From Penium margaritaceum (Eukaryota; Streptophyta; Zygnematophyceae; Desmidiales; Peniaceae): a stretch of 64,000 nucleotides of DNA. The notes beneath the pieces are model-generated. The model did no database searches. It was not told the DNA's origin and worked only from the letters and a program-made list of their open reading frames with translations. The stretch lies in assembly GCA_023375785.1 (NCBI GenBank), contig SZWC01000845.1:80629-144628 (forward strand). Reading direction: 5' to 3'. This document shows, piece after piece, positions 42,920-52,604 of this stretch. How positions within the stretch are numbered: the stretch's first letter is position 1; each line of letters opens with the position of its first letter. The translations under genes and the position numbers were made by a program.

Positions 42920-45492
42920 ATGGCAACCAGCGAACAAGAGAGTAGCCGCGCTGTCTTTAAGTTTGATGGGACAGGCTTTGCCTTGTGGAGGTGGCAGTTT
43001 GAGGTCTTCCTCGACGACAAGGGATTGCTTGAGCTCGTAAAAGGTGATGAGACTACTCCGCAGGAGACTGCAATGGCTGACGTGAAGGAGGCATACAAGA
43101 AGCGCAACAAAAAGGCATTGGCGCTCCTTGTGTCCGTGTTATGCCCACCACAACTTGGGCACATCCAAGGATGCACCATGGCCGCAGACGCATAGTTAAA
43201 ACTCTCCTCCATCTACCAGTCAAGCAACCTTGCCAATCAGCTCTTCATCTTCAAACGGCTCGTCACCCTCCGAGCTAATGAAGGTGACAACATCATGGAG
43301 ATCATGCAGCAGATTGAGTCGCTCGCAGCGGAGTGCGTGGCCACGGGTTGGGAGGTCGACTCTCACTTGCAAGCTATGATCCTCCTTCTGGCCTTGCCAA
43401 ACAGTTGGAGTCCCATGATCACAGTCCTTGGTGGCTGGCCTTCCGACGAGCTGAAGTACCCCAAGGTTGCTGAGTACGTACGCAATGAGTGGATGCGACG
43501 TGGCGGTCGAGAGAGTGCAGCGCCATCAAGTTCAGCTTCCACGGTTCATCCTCAAAGTGGAGGCCGAGGCGACAAGTGGAAGGGTGCCAAACAGGGCACC
43601 AAGAAGGGTGACAAGAAGGGGGAGTGCTTCAACTACGGCAAGGAGGGCCACTACGCGCGCAACTGTCCCAAGAAGAAAACAGATCGGTCACAGTGGGGCG
43701 GGAAGAAAGATGAGCTCGCCCTTATGGCGTACAACTCCACCAACTTGAAGGATCCGGGAGTTGCCGTCATCGACTCCGGATCAGGCCGCCACACGCAATG
43801 CAACAGGGCGGCATTTGTCACCTACGGCGCCTCAGAGAGACGCATGATGGTGGCCAATGGAAAAACAGAGGTGGCCGCCGGTGAGGGTAACGTTCGCATT
43901 GAGTCAGTTATGGATGGCAAACCTGTCACGAGCACAATCTACGATGTGCTGTATATGCCCAACTTTGTGGCAAACCTGCTCTCCGTCAGCCGCCTTACCA
44001 ATAAGGGACTTGAGATGCTCTTCACAAAGAAGGAGGCCGTCATCCGCAAAGAGGGCAAAGGTGAGGTGATTGCGCGTACCAAGAGGGAGGACGACTTGTA
44101 CATGCTACGCACGAAGATCCTCAGCAGCCGGGTGGGGTCCAACGCCGCCAATCTTGCAACGAAGGATGGAGGAGACCTGGACCTATGGCACCGCCGACTC
44201 TGCCATATTTCTCCATCGACAGTGAAGGAGATGGCTAAGAGGGAAGCGGTGCGGGGTCTCCAAATCAGCGGCCTTGATGGAACCAAGGAGACCGTGTGTG
44301 AGCCATGCATCATTGGCAAATCAACTCGGCAGCCGTTTGTCGCCAAGGGGACGCGTGCATCGGTAAACTGACCGTGGTACACACAGATGTGTGTGGACCG
44401 CTTGAGAGCTCCATCGGCGGAGCTCGCTACTTCCTCACCTTCATCGATGACCACAGCCGGAAACTCTATCTCTACTCAATGAAGCGGAAGAGTGAGGTCC
44501 TTGCGTGTATGCAGGAGTTTGTGGCTGATGTGGAGAGGCAAACAGAGTTGAAGGTGAAGGCGTTCCGGAGTGAAAATGGCGGTGAATACGTGGGGTACCT
44601 TGGGTGGATGAAGAGCAAGGGGGTTGAGTGGCAGAAAACAACTCCACACTCCCCACAACAGAATGGCGTCGCAGAGAGAGCGAATAGCACAATTCTTAAC
44701 ATGGTGCGATCCATGTTGAGCGACGCCGGCCTTACACAACGGTATTGGGCGGAGGCGGCAAGAACAGCAGCATACATCATGATTCTCTCGCCGACCAAGC
44801 CGCTGAAGGACAAGGAGAGCAAGGTGTGGAGGACACCACAAGAGGTATGGAGCGGGAGGAAGCCGGCGGTGGGTCACTTCCGCACGTTTGGTTGTGTTGC
44901 ACATGCAATGGTGCAGGCACGTGAGGGACGGAGCAAGCTGGACCCGCGTACCCGCCGGTGTATTCTCCTTGGATATGAGAGCGGAAGCAAGGCGTACCGG
45001 CTCTTTGACCCAAGGAGGCAGCAGATTGTGCGGAGTCGCGACGTCACGTTCGACGAGAAAAGCCATTGGATAGACAAGGAGGCAGGTCTCTCCAAGAGGG
45101 AGGAGTGGATGCCACTCCTTGAGGGGGAGACGCTGGAGGACGTGAATGAGGGTGACGTCCTTGCAGCTGCACAAGCGAGAGAAGATCGCCTAAGGGATGG
45201 GCAAGTGGCAGAATTTCTTCCGGCCAGATTGGATGAGGAATCCAAAGCACCGGAGTTGGATGAGGAGGCGGGGAGTCGACCGATGTCTCCAAGGTCTCCA
45301 AGAGAGGGGGAGCAGGCGCTTGGAGAGGATGGAACCGAAAGGGGACAGCAACAACATCAACCGCCTCAAGAGCCCTGCACGAGCTGCCGTGTGCGAAGAA
45401 GGACAAAAAGATACGATGCCGGCAAGGACTTTTGGACTGGGTTCGTGCAAGACGAGCCTCAAGGTGGCACTGCACAAGAAGGATGGGGCTGA
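42920..45492 (+). pseudogene. Co-B gag, protease and integrase region
   Basis: Starts at an ATG in a gag of the UBN2 type (FDGTGFALWRWQFEVFLDDKGL). Then follow a helical region ending LLALPNSWSPMITVLGGWPSDELKY, a zinc-knuckle-like GKEGHYARNCPKKK near 43630-43680, protease (VIDSGSGRHTQCN), GAG-pre-integrase (LDLWHRRLCHISPSTVKEMAKRE ... CEPCIIGKSTRQPF), and integrase (VHTDVCGPLES ... FLTFIDDHSRKLYLY ... ENGGEYVG ... TTPHSPQQNGVAERANSTILNM). The tail (RRRTKRYDAGKDFWTGF) resembles the linker that in Co-D stands just before RT. Here the 3' untranslated region and polypurine tract follow directly. Overlapping frames show a few breaks. Confidence 0.88.
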
Positions 45493-45585
45493 GAAGGAGG
45501 GAGCAATAATGTATGATCTTGCCTCCCATGAGGAGAAAGGCTCCTCAGTTGTAAGTTGAGCTTGGACAACTGCCATGGGTGATGC

Positions 45586-45598
45586 GCAAGGGGGAGAT
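45586..45598 (+). other. Co-B polypurine tract
   Basis: gcaagggggagat immediately precedes the 3' LTR start (tgttagagtg), the expected plus-strand primer. Confidence 0.75.
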
Positions 45599-46297
45599 TG
45601 TTAGAGTGATGCTCCTCACTATGGCAGGAGTGACTCCAAAAAGGAATACCAAAAAGACAAGCCGTAGTGGCTCAGTGGTTAATGGTGTCCACCTCTAGAG
45701 GCAGGGGCTAGGGTTCAAGTCCCACAAGATGAAATTCTGCCCTGCCTCAAGGGAGATGGAAAATAGATGCTAGGAAGCTAGCTCAAACTCTAGAATTCCT
45801 CCTTGAGTTTCTAGAAGGCCAGGTGAGGGTCCAGGAAGGTGGCACACCTTCTAGAAGGGGTGACTTGTCCTACAAGGCATCTAGAGGTGTCTTGGTCTTC
45901 TGGACACCTTCCCTCCTACTAGAAGCAAGCTGAGGAATCTAGGAAGGGGCAGAAGCTTCTAGAGGAGGGAAGGGATGCCTTCCTAGGTGGGAAAAGGACA
46001 GCCTACCAAGGGCCACTCTAGAAGCCATAGAATCTGTTAAGAAGCTTCAAATATGGCATGCTTTGGTGTTATAGAAAGCTTAGATCAGTGGCTATAAAAT
46101 GCCACTGCTTGTGAGCCTTGATCAAGTGTTCATTCCCAGTCAATTGAGGCTAAAACTGTTGCCACACTCTCTGACCAGATTTTTCCATCCTTGGAACCAG
46201 TTGCCTCCACAGTTTCAGTCCCTCCAAAAGGAGTTGGTGGTGTGAACCAGCCACTGCTAGGGACCCTCCAGGGTGCACACTCACCCTCAGGCCAACA
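45599..46297 (+). repeat. Co-B 3' LTR
   Basis: 699 bp, TG...CA, ending gccaaca before the target repeat acctg. Carries the same A/B boxes (45668, 45712), TTCTAGAA at 45809 and 45849, and GAAGCTTC at 45952. The TATA-proximal dyad is less well kept in this copy. Confidence 0.92.
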
Positions 46298-46663
46298 ACC
46301 TGCACCTGCTGCATTGCCCTGCTGCGCTCCAGCACCGTCATCCTCCGAAGACCCGTCATCGACCTCTGCAGCCGTCGGCTCCTCCTCACGCTCAAGGAGT
46401 TGGAACCACTCCCCCTGCTTTGGAGAGTGTGATGCGTCAATGTTGTTGATATTGGTGCAGTAGCTTTGGTGCTTATCAAAAATGACGTCGTGGCTGGTGA
46501 TGACGTCCTGCGTCTGTGGATCAAAGAGGCGGTACGCCTTGAGCACACTCTCATATCCAACAAACGCGCACGCCTTTGCACGCGGGTCCAGTTTGGAGTC
46601 TTTTCTTTGCGCGGCCTGCACCAACGTGTGCGTCTTGCACGCGAACTCCTTCAGGTCTGCCAC
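46298..46663 (-). pseudogene. Co-A integrase C-terminal part and linker
   Basis: Frame 46130-46663 begins AHAMVQAAQRRDSKL-like (here CKTHTLVQAAQRKDSKLDPRAKACAFVGYES), matching the conserved segment after the Copia integrase core (KAYRLFDPQTQDVITSHDVIFDK), then an acidic linker. It ends against Co-B at the target repeat; codons beyond 46298 belong to the Co-B LTR. Confidence 0.8.
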
Positions 46664-46690
46664 GCTTGGTTTGCGCCCGCTCCAAGCCTC

Positions 46691-47230
46691 CTACGGCGTT
46701 TTCCAGCCGCCCTTCCCCTTCAGCACTGATGTTGGGGTGAGGTTGGTGATGTAGCACGCCGCACTCACGGCCTCGGCCCACAAGCTCCGTGGCAACTTTG
46801 CATCCACGAGCATTGTCCGCGCCATGGTGATTAGCGTCTGGTTCGCACGCTCCGCCACGCCATTAGATTGAGGCATGTACGGAGTGGTCGGCTGGCACTC
46901 AATGCCTTGCTCCTTTAACCACCCTCCGCAGCCCACGTACTCGCCGCCATTGTTGCTACGTAGCGCTCTAACCTTGCGGCCACTCTGCCTCTCCACCGCT
47001 ACGACGTACTTCTTCAGCCGGTCCAGCACATCGCTCTTCCGCTTCATGAAGTAGACGTAAAGTTTTCTGCTGCAATCGTCAATGAAGGTGACAAAGTACC
47101 GTGCGCCCTCAATGGACGGCGTCTTGATCGGTCCGCACATCACTGTGCACGACCTTGAGCAGGTTCTCGGCCCGCTGTTGTCCATCTTCAAACGGCTTGC
47201 GCTTTGCCTTGCCCACGATGCAAGGCTCAC
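46691..47230 (-). pseudogene. Co-A integrase catalytic core
   Basis: A 179-codon frame with VTFIDDCSRKLYVYFMKRKSDVLDRLK, RALRSNNGGEYVGCGGW, TTPYMPQSNGVAERANQTLITMARTML and SLWAEAVSAACYITNLTPTSVL. These are the standard Copia integrase strands with the D..D..E context. It is closely similar to Co-D. Confidence 0.9.
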
Positions 47231-48038
47231 ACTTGTGCTCTGCGGAATCTGCTGCTACGTCAGCTTTACCGGTGATGTTGAGGCCGTGAACCATGTCGTG
47301 CTTCGCCATCTCGTGCACGACTGCGGGCGACGAGTGCCCCAGCCGCCGATGCCACAGCTGCAGGTCTGCTTCTCCGCCTTTTGTGAGGTTGACGAAGCGT
47401 GCTGGCGGGTCTGCTGCGTCCGATGCCAAGGGGATGACCTTGGTCTCAACGATGTAGAGGCCTCCCTCGCGCTTTGCCTCAAGCACGACCTCACCGCCGC
47501 CGTCCATCCGCACGACTGTACCTTTCCTGCGGAAGAGGACTTGATACCCCTTGTCTGTCAAGTGGCTCACACTCAAAATGTCAGCAAGGCTAGGGACATG
47601 TTGCACATTGTGGATAACACATTGTACCTTTTTCCCACCAACCACCACCTCTACGTCCACATCACCTTGGCCGGCCGAAGGTTCGACCTTGTCGTTGGCG
47701 GTCACCATGGACTTGGCAGACTTGGTGTAATTGATGAATCCCACCTTCTTGACGTGGGTATGCTCCTCCACACCTGAGTCAATGCACCGCTGGTTGGCGC
47801 CCTTCAGGTCGTGGTTCTTCGTGCCGTTGAGGAGCGCCTTCTTGCCTTTGGCACCCTTGCCTCCAGCCTGCCTCCTCTGGGCACTCCTTGGCCCAATGGC
47901 CGTCCTTGCCACCGTTATGGCATGCACCCGTCTTGGCACCCTTCTTGCCGCCGCCTTTACTGCCGCCTCACTTCCCACCGCTGCTGCCACCCTACGTTTT
48001 GGTGACCAGGGTAGTTGAGGATGACGAGGTCTCACCAC
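47109..48038 (-). pseudogene. Co-A protease and GAG-pre-integrase region
   Basis: The frame carries CIDSGVEEHTHVKKVGF (protease active-site region), LADILSVSHLTDKGYQVLF, then LQLWHRRLGHSSPAVVHEMAKHDMVHGL and CEPCIVGKAKRKPF, which is the GAG-pre-integrase domain with its H-H-C-C zinc ligands. The first ~90 codons are out of register with the zinc-knuckle region that would be expected there. It overlaps the integrase frame. Confidence 0.85.
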
Positions 48039-48633
48039 CGCTCCGACAGTGCTCCTCGTTGCAGATGTACTCGGCGACTACGCCGTAGGTGAGTTTATCC
48101 TCCTCCGAACCTCCCAGCACGGTGATGAGAGGACCCCAACTGTTCGGTAGAGCCATGAGGAGCGCCATTGCCTGCATCTTTGTGTCAAACGTTCACCCCA
48201 CATCATTGCATTGCAAGGCAAGAGACTTGATCTGTTGCATGGCGGAAATAACGTCCTCACCCTCCTCGATCCTCATCGTCAAGAGTCGCTTCATTACGAA
48301 GATCTTGTTGGCTAGGGATGTTGATTGGTGTATGGAGGAGAGCCTCTTCCACGCGTCGGCTGCTAGGTCGCAGCCTTGGATGTAACCACACTAAGATTCA
48401 TGTAGCGCCGACAATAGGAGCATTAGCGCCTCCGTGTTCTTCCTTGCGAAGGCCGTCTTCTCCTCGTCCATTGGGCTTGCATCTTGAACCTTCGTGCCCT
48501 TCATAAGCTCCAGCAGTCCCTTGTGCACGAGATAGATCTGAAAATTCCACCGCCACAGTCCAAATCCTGGGCCGCCCATGTACTTCTGGACGGACGAGGA
48601 CTCTGTCTTCTGTGCCATGTTGAACTTCTGCAC
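47992..48633 (-). pseudogene. Co-A gag
   Basis: Frames 48391-48633 (MAQKTESSSVQKYMGGPGF then LWRWNFQIYLVHKGLLELM) and 47992-48177 (ALLMALPNSWGPLITVLGG) match the UBN2-type Copia gag of Co-D. Gag forms the particle. It lies about 100 bp inside the 5' LTR and primer site. Confidence 0.85.
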
Positions 48634-48726
48634 TGGACAGTCTGAAAGTGCGACGGCGAAGTCGCCCGGAGCGACACTCCCGTGCGTTGCAGAAGCCGTG
48701 AACGTCTTGGTAGGCAGGTCAGGGCA

Positions 48727-48741
48727 GTGGGCCCATAACCC
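48727..48741 (-). other. Co-A primer-binding site
   Basis: On the element strand gggttatgggcccac, two bases inside the 5' LTR; complementary to the initiator tRNA-Met anticodon arm. Identical 15-mer in all four Copia elements here. Confidence 0.8.
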
Positions 48742-48743
48742 TT

Positions 48744-49454
48744 TATCAAGACTGCTGTCCTGGTGTGTCCTGAACTGCCTAGGTGTCCACGGCTACTTAG
48801 TGCAAAGAGGCTTCCAAGGGAGGTGTGTGCTTTGGGTCGCCACAACACCAAGGGAGCACAATTCTGGCAGAATGCAGATTGCGGAAACTGCAGAAGGCTG
48901 CGAATCATCAATGGAAAGTTTTCTTGGTGTGATTACATCAGATTCTTATAGCCTGTGATCTGAGATTTCCAACGCATCCAAGAACGCCCAAAACGGAGCA
49001 GTATAGCCCTTGCTACGCCCATCTAAGCAACCCTTGGTGGAGCCGCCTTTGGCTGCCGCAGACGCGAGTCGTCTCCGATACGAGCCGATGACAGCTTGAA
49101 GCGCCTTTCTTTGATTGACAAGTCAAAGGGCGGCTTGCCCTGGTCCAGGGGACCTCCCTGGTTGCTTCCTCTAGGGATTGGGGTCTATGGAGCCAGTTGG
49201 AGCTGAACACGGACCACCGGCAGTGGAGTATACCGTCGCCCCGGACGGGTACCAGATTCCACCCGCCGCACCACCCAAACTTTGGGCAGGGCTGACGCTC
49301 TGAATTCTCAACCAAATCAACAACTGAAAGCTCGAAATCGCATGGAAAAATCCAAGGAGTCCAAATCTGCAATCAGATTGGACATCTATCCACTCTCTAG
49401 TGGTCGGACCAGGAAAACGGCAAACGGCATCCATGGCAGGGGCACATTTTAACA
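48744..49454 (-). repeat. Co-A 5' LTR
   Basis: 711 bp, aligned with 39587-40300. Plus strand begins tatcaagactgctg and ends ggcacattttaaca before the target repeat acaac. A TATA-like GGGCTATACTGC on the element strand is present in both copies but weak. Confidence 0.9.
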
Positions 49455-51834
49455 ACAACAAAAGTCACTTATAGTCAGAGGGGGTAGCAATGGTTTGGGA
49501 ACACTAGCTATTAACTAGGAAGCACAAAGACATTTTATACGTAGTGACACAGCTAGCAACCATGTACAGTGATAAACCAAAGTAAGCATATGACACTAAC
49601 CATGACCAAAAGAAGTTCACAGTGTGTGGTCAACATTGAAAACTCATAACACGAGTCACAAATGGTCAGAGGGGGAAACAATGGGTTGGGAACACTAGTT
49701 ATCAACTAGCAAGTACAAAGACATTTGACAAGTAGTGGCACCATGTGGCTAGCGTGCACAGTGACCAACCAAACTAGGCTTATGTCACTGACCATGACTA
49801 AAGAATTGTAGAGTTATGGTTAATCACGTCAATTTCGCGCACTTGAAGATCAGTGTATCAGTGAGTGTATTCTTGTTCGCGGACATTTTTCACAAAACAT
49901 CGATATCAATGCACACTACCACATTCCAGATGACCATTCCTTGTCTAGAATGAAATTATGATGGGCTCTATGTGATATATATTAGTTTTTGCGAACCATC
50001 CATGTTCACTAGTTTGTTCACTTCCCAATACACTTGTTGATACACAGTTTCACGGGTGAGTTAACTGGTCATATCTGGAATTGAAGTATGGGTGATCAGC
50101 GTTCACAACCCATAACACGAGTCACAAATGGTCAGAGGGGGAAAGAATGGTTTGGAAACACTAGGTATGGACAAGCAAGTACAACGACTGTTCGTATGTA
50201 TTGGCACGGTGTGGCTACTATGCACACCGAACAACCAAACTAGGCATACAACACTGACCATAACCAAAGAAGTTCAATGGGTGGTCAACATCCACCACCA
50301 CATCCAGTCACAAATGGTAAGAGGGGGAAACAATGGTTTTGGAATAATAGTTTTCAACAAGCAAGTACAACGACATTCAATACGTAGAAGCACGGTGTGG
50401 CTACCATGCACAATGACCGACCAAAGTATGCATATGTACTTCCTTTGACAAAAGAAATCCGTTGTGTGTGGTCATTGTTGAAAACACATAATACGAGTCA
50501 CAAATGGTTACAGGGGGAAACAATGGTTTGGGAACACCAGGTATCAACGAGTAAGCACACAAACCTTTAATAAAGAGTGGCACGGTGTGGCTACCATGTA
50601 CAATGACCAACTAAAGTAGGAATATGTCACTGACCATGACCAAAGAATTTCACTATTTCAGGTCAGCTTTGACAGCTCATAACATGAGTCACAAATGGTG
50701 AGAGGGGGAAACAATGATCTGTGAAGACTAGTTACCGATTAGCAAGTACAAAGACCTTCAATATGTAGTGGCACAGTGTGGCTATAATGCATAAAGACCA
50801 ACCAAAGTATGCATACGTCACTGACCATGACCGAAGAATTTCACTTCGTGTGGTCAATGTTGACAACTCACAACAAAAGTCACACATGGTCCGAAGAGGT
50901 AACAATGGTCTGGGAACACTGGCTATCAACTAGAAAGCACAAAGACCTTAAGTACGTAGTGACACACCGTGGGAACCATGTATAGTGACAAACCAAAGTA
51001 GGCATATGCCACTGACCATGACCAAAAGAATTGCGCAGTGTGTGGTCAACGTTGAAAACTCATAAATGGTCAAAGGGGGAAACAATGGGTTGGGAACACT
51101 AGTTATCAACTAGCAACTACAAAGACCTTCAACAAGTAGTGGCACGGTGTGGCTAGCGTGCACGGTGACCAACCAAAGGATGCATACGTAACTGACTATG
51201 ACCCAAGAAGTCCACTATGTGTGGTCAACATTGACAACTCATAACACGAGTCACAAATGGTCAGAGGGAGAGACACTGGTTTGGGAACCATATGTATTGA
51301 CTACAAGGGACAAACAACTTCAATACGTAGTGGTAAAGTGTGGCTGCTATGCACCCCAAACAACCAAACTAGGCATATATCACTGACCATGACCAGAGAA
51401 TTTCTGTATGGGTGGTCAATGTTCACAACCCATAATACGAGTCACAAATGGTCATAGGGGGAAACAATGGTTTCAGAATATTAGTTTTCAACTAGCAAGT
51501 ACAACAACCTTCAATAAGTAGTAGCACGGTGTGGCTACCATGCACAATGACAGACCAAAGTAGGCATATGTACTGCCTTTGACCAAAGAAATCCGCTGTG
51601 TGTGGTCAACGTTGACAACTCATAATACGAGTCACAAATGGTCAGAGGGGGAAACAATGATTTGGGAACCCAAGTATCAACTAGCAAGCCCAGGGACCTT
51701 CAACATGTAGTGGCACAGTGTGGCTATCATGTACAATGACCAACCAAAAAAGGCATGTGTCACTGACCATGACCAAAGGATGTCACTATGTGTGGTCAAA
51801 CTTGACAACTCATAACACGAGTCACAAATGGTCC
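49455..51834 (-). repeat. Satellite array, block 4 (inverted orientation)
   Basis: Inverted monomers resume after the Co-A target repeat and run to the Co-C insertion at a ggtcc target. They contain the 269-bp non-satellite insertion at 49809-50077. The monomer with aattgaagtatgggtgatcag continues normally after it. Confidence 0.93.
49809..50077. mobile_element. Small unclassified insertion (possible MITE)
   Basis: 269 bp of AT-rich, non-satellite sequence sits inside a monomer and is flanked by a 6-bp direct repeat gaattg (49803-49808 and 50078-50083). Its ends (tagagttatgg... and ...ggtcatatctg) show only a weak inverted match (tagagttatg against cagatatgac). No ORF of note. The size and flanking repeat suit a MITE or other non-autonomous insertion, but the superfamily is unknown. 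The array matches well on both sides. Confidence 0.55.
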
Positions 51835-52533
51835 TGTTAGAATGATGCTCCTCACCATGGCAGGAGTGACTCCAAAAAGGAACACCAAAAAGACAAGCCT
51901 TAGTGGCTTAGTGGTTAATGGTGTCCACCTCTAGAGGCAGGGGCCCGGGTTCAAGTCCCACAAGATGAAATTCTGCCCTGCCTCAAGGGAGGTGGAAAAT
52001 AGATGCCAGGAAGCTAGCTCAACCTCTAGAGTTCCTCTTTAAGTTTCTAGAAGGCCAGGTGAGGGTCCAGGAAGGTGGCACACCTTCTAGAAGGGGTGAC
52101 TTGTCCTACAAGGCATCTAGAGGTGTCTTGGTCTTCTGGACACCTTCCCTCCTACTAGAAGCAAGCTGAGGAATCTAGGAAGGGGCAGAAGCTTCTAGAG
52201 GAGGGAAGGGATGCCTTCCTAGGTGGGAAAAGGACAGCCTACCAAGGAGCACTCTAGAAGCCATAGAATCTGCTAGGAAGCTCCAAATATGTCATGCTTT
52301 GGTGTTCTGGAAAGCTTAGATCAGTGGCTATAAAATGCCACTGCTTGTGAGCCTTGAAAAAGTGTTAACTCCCATCCAATTGAGGCCAAAACTATTGCCT
52401 CACTCTCTGAACAGATTTCGCCATCCTTGGAACCAGTTGCCTCCACGGTTTTAGTCTCTCCAAAAACAGTTGGTGGTGTGAACGAGCCACTGCTAGGGAC
52501 CCTCCAGGGTGCACACTCACCCTCAGGCCAACA
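51835..52533 (+). repeat. Co-C 5' LTR
   Basis: 699 bp. A/B boxes at 51904-51914 and 51948-51958; TTCTAGAA at 52045 and 52085; GAAGCTTC at 52188; TTCTGGAA at 52305 followed 17 bases later by tataaaa (52329-52335). Confidence 0.92.
52045..52335 (+). promoter_or_regulatory. Heat-shock-element-like cluster and TATA box in the Co-C LTR
   Basis: Same architecture as in Co-B: three TTCnnGAA dyads (52045, 52085, 52305), one GAAnnTTC (52188) and TATA at 52329. The 3' LTR repeats it (55264, 55304, 55407, 55524, TATA 55548). Confidence 0.55.
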
Positions 52534-52535
52534 AA

Positions 52536-52550
52536 GGGTTATGGGCCCAC
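52536..52550 (+). other. Co-C primer-binding site
   Basis: gggttatgggcccac two bases after the 5' LTR; complement of the initiator tRNA-Met anticodon arm. Confidence 0.8.
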
Positions 52551-52604
52551 CACGCTTCTAAGGGGTTCACAGCCAGCTTGATTTCACGCTTCCAGCAGCA
52601 AGAC

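Larger units (their letters stand above)
42151..46297 (+). mobile_element. Co-B: Copia-type element nested in Co-A, without RT/RNase H
   Basis: LTRs 42151-42851 and 45599-46297 with perfect target repeats acctg at 42146-42150 and 46298-46302, on the strand opposite Co-A. Parts seen: primer site, gag, zinc-knuckle-like motif, protease, GAG-pre-integrase, integrase core and C-terminal region, then a short tail and polypurine tract directly before the 3' LTR. No RT or RNase H segment is recognisable in the ~2.75-kb interior. The related Co-C has the same layout, so this looks like a non-autonomous family needing RT from elsewhere. Coding has a few breaks. LTRs differ by about 6-7% by eye. Confidence 0.92.
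39587..49454 (-). mobile_element. Co-A: Ty1/Copia LTR retrotransposon, interrupted by Co-B
   Basis: LTRs at 48744-49454 (5') and 39587-40300 (3'), with the perfect 5-bp target repeat acaac at 39582-39586 and 49455-49459. The element reads on the minus strand. Parts in element order: primer site, UBN2-type gag, zinc-knuckle and protease region, GAG-pre-integrase, integrase, RT, RNase H, polypurine tract. Order IN before RT is Copia type. Co-B sits between the integrase C-terminal part and RT. Coding is broken in several places (about five or more). LTRs differ by roughly 8% by eye. Without Co-B it would be about 5.7 kb. Confidence 0.93.

Noticed and set aside
6129-46302. Shared acctg target for Gy1 and Co-B as evidence of sequence-specific integration
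   Set aside because: Two cases of a 5-mer are too few; Co-A (acaac) and Co-C (ggtcc) use other targets.
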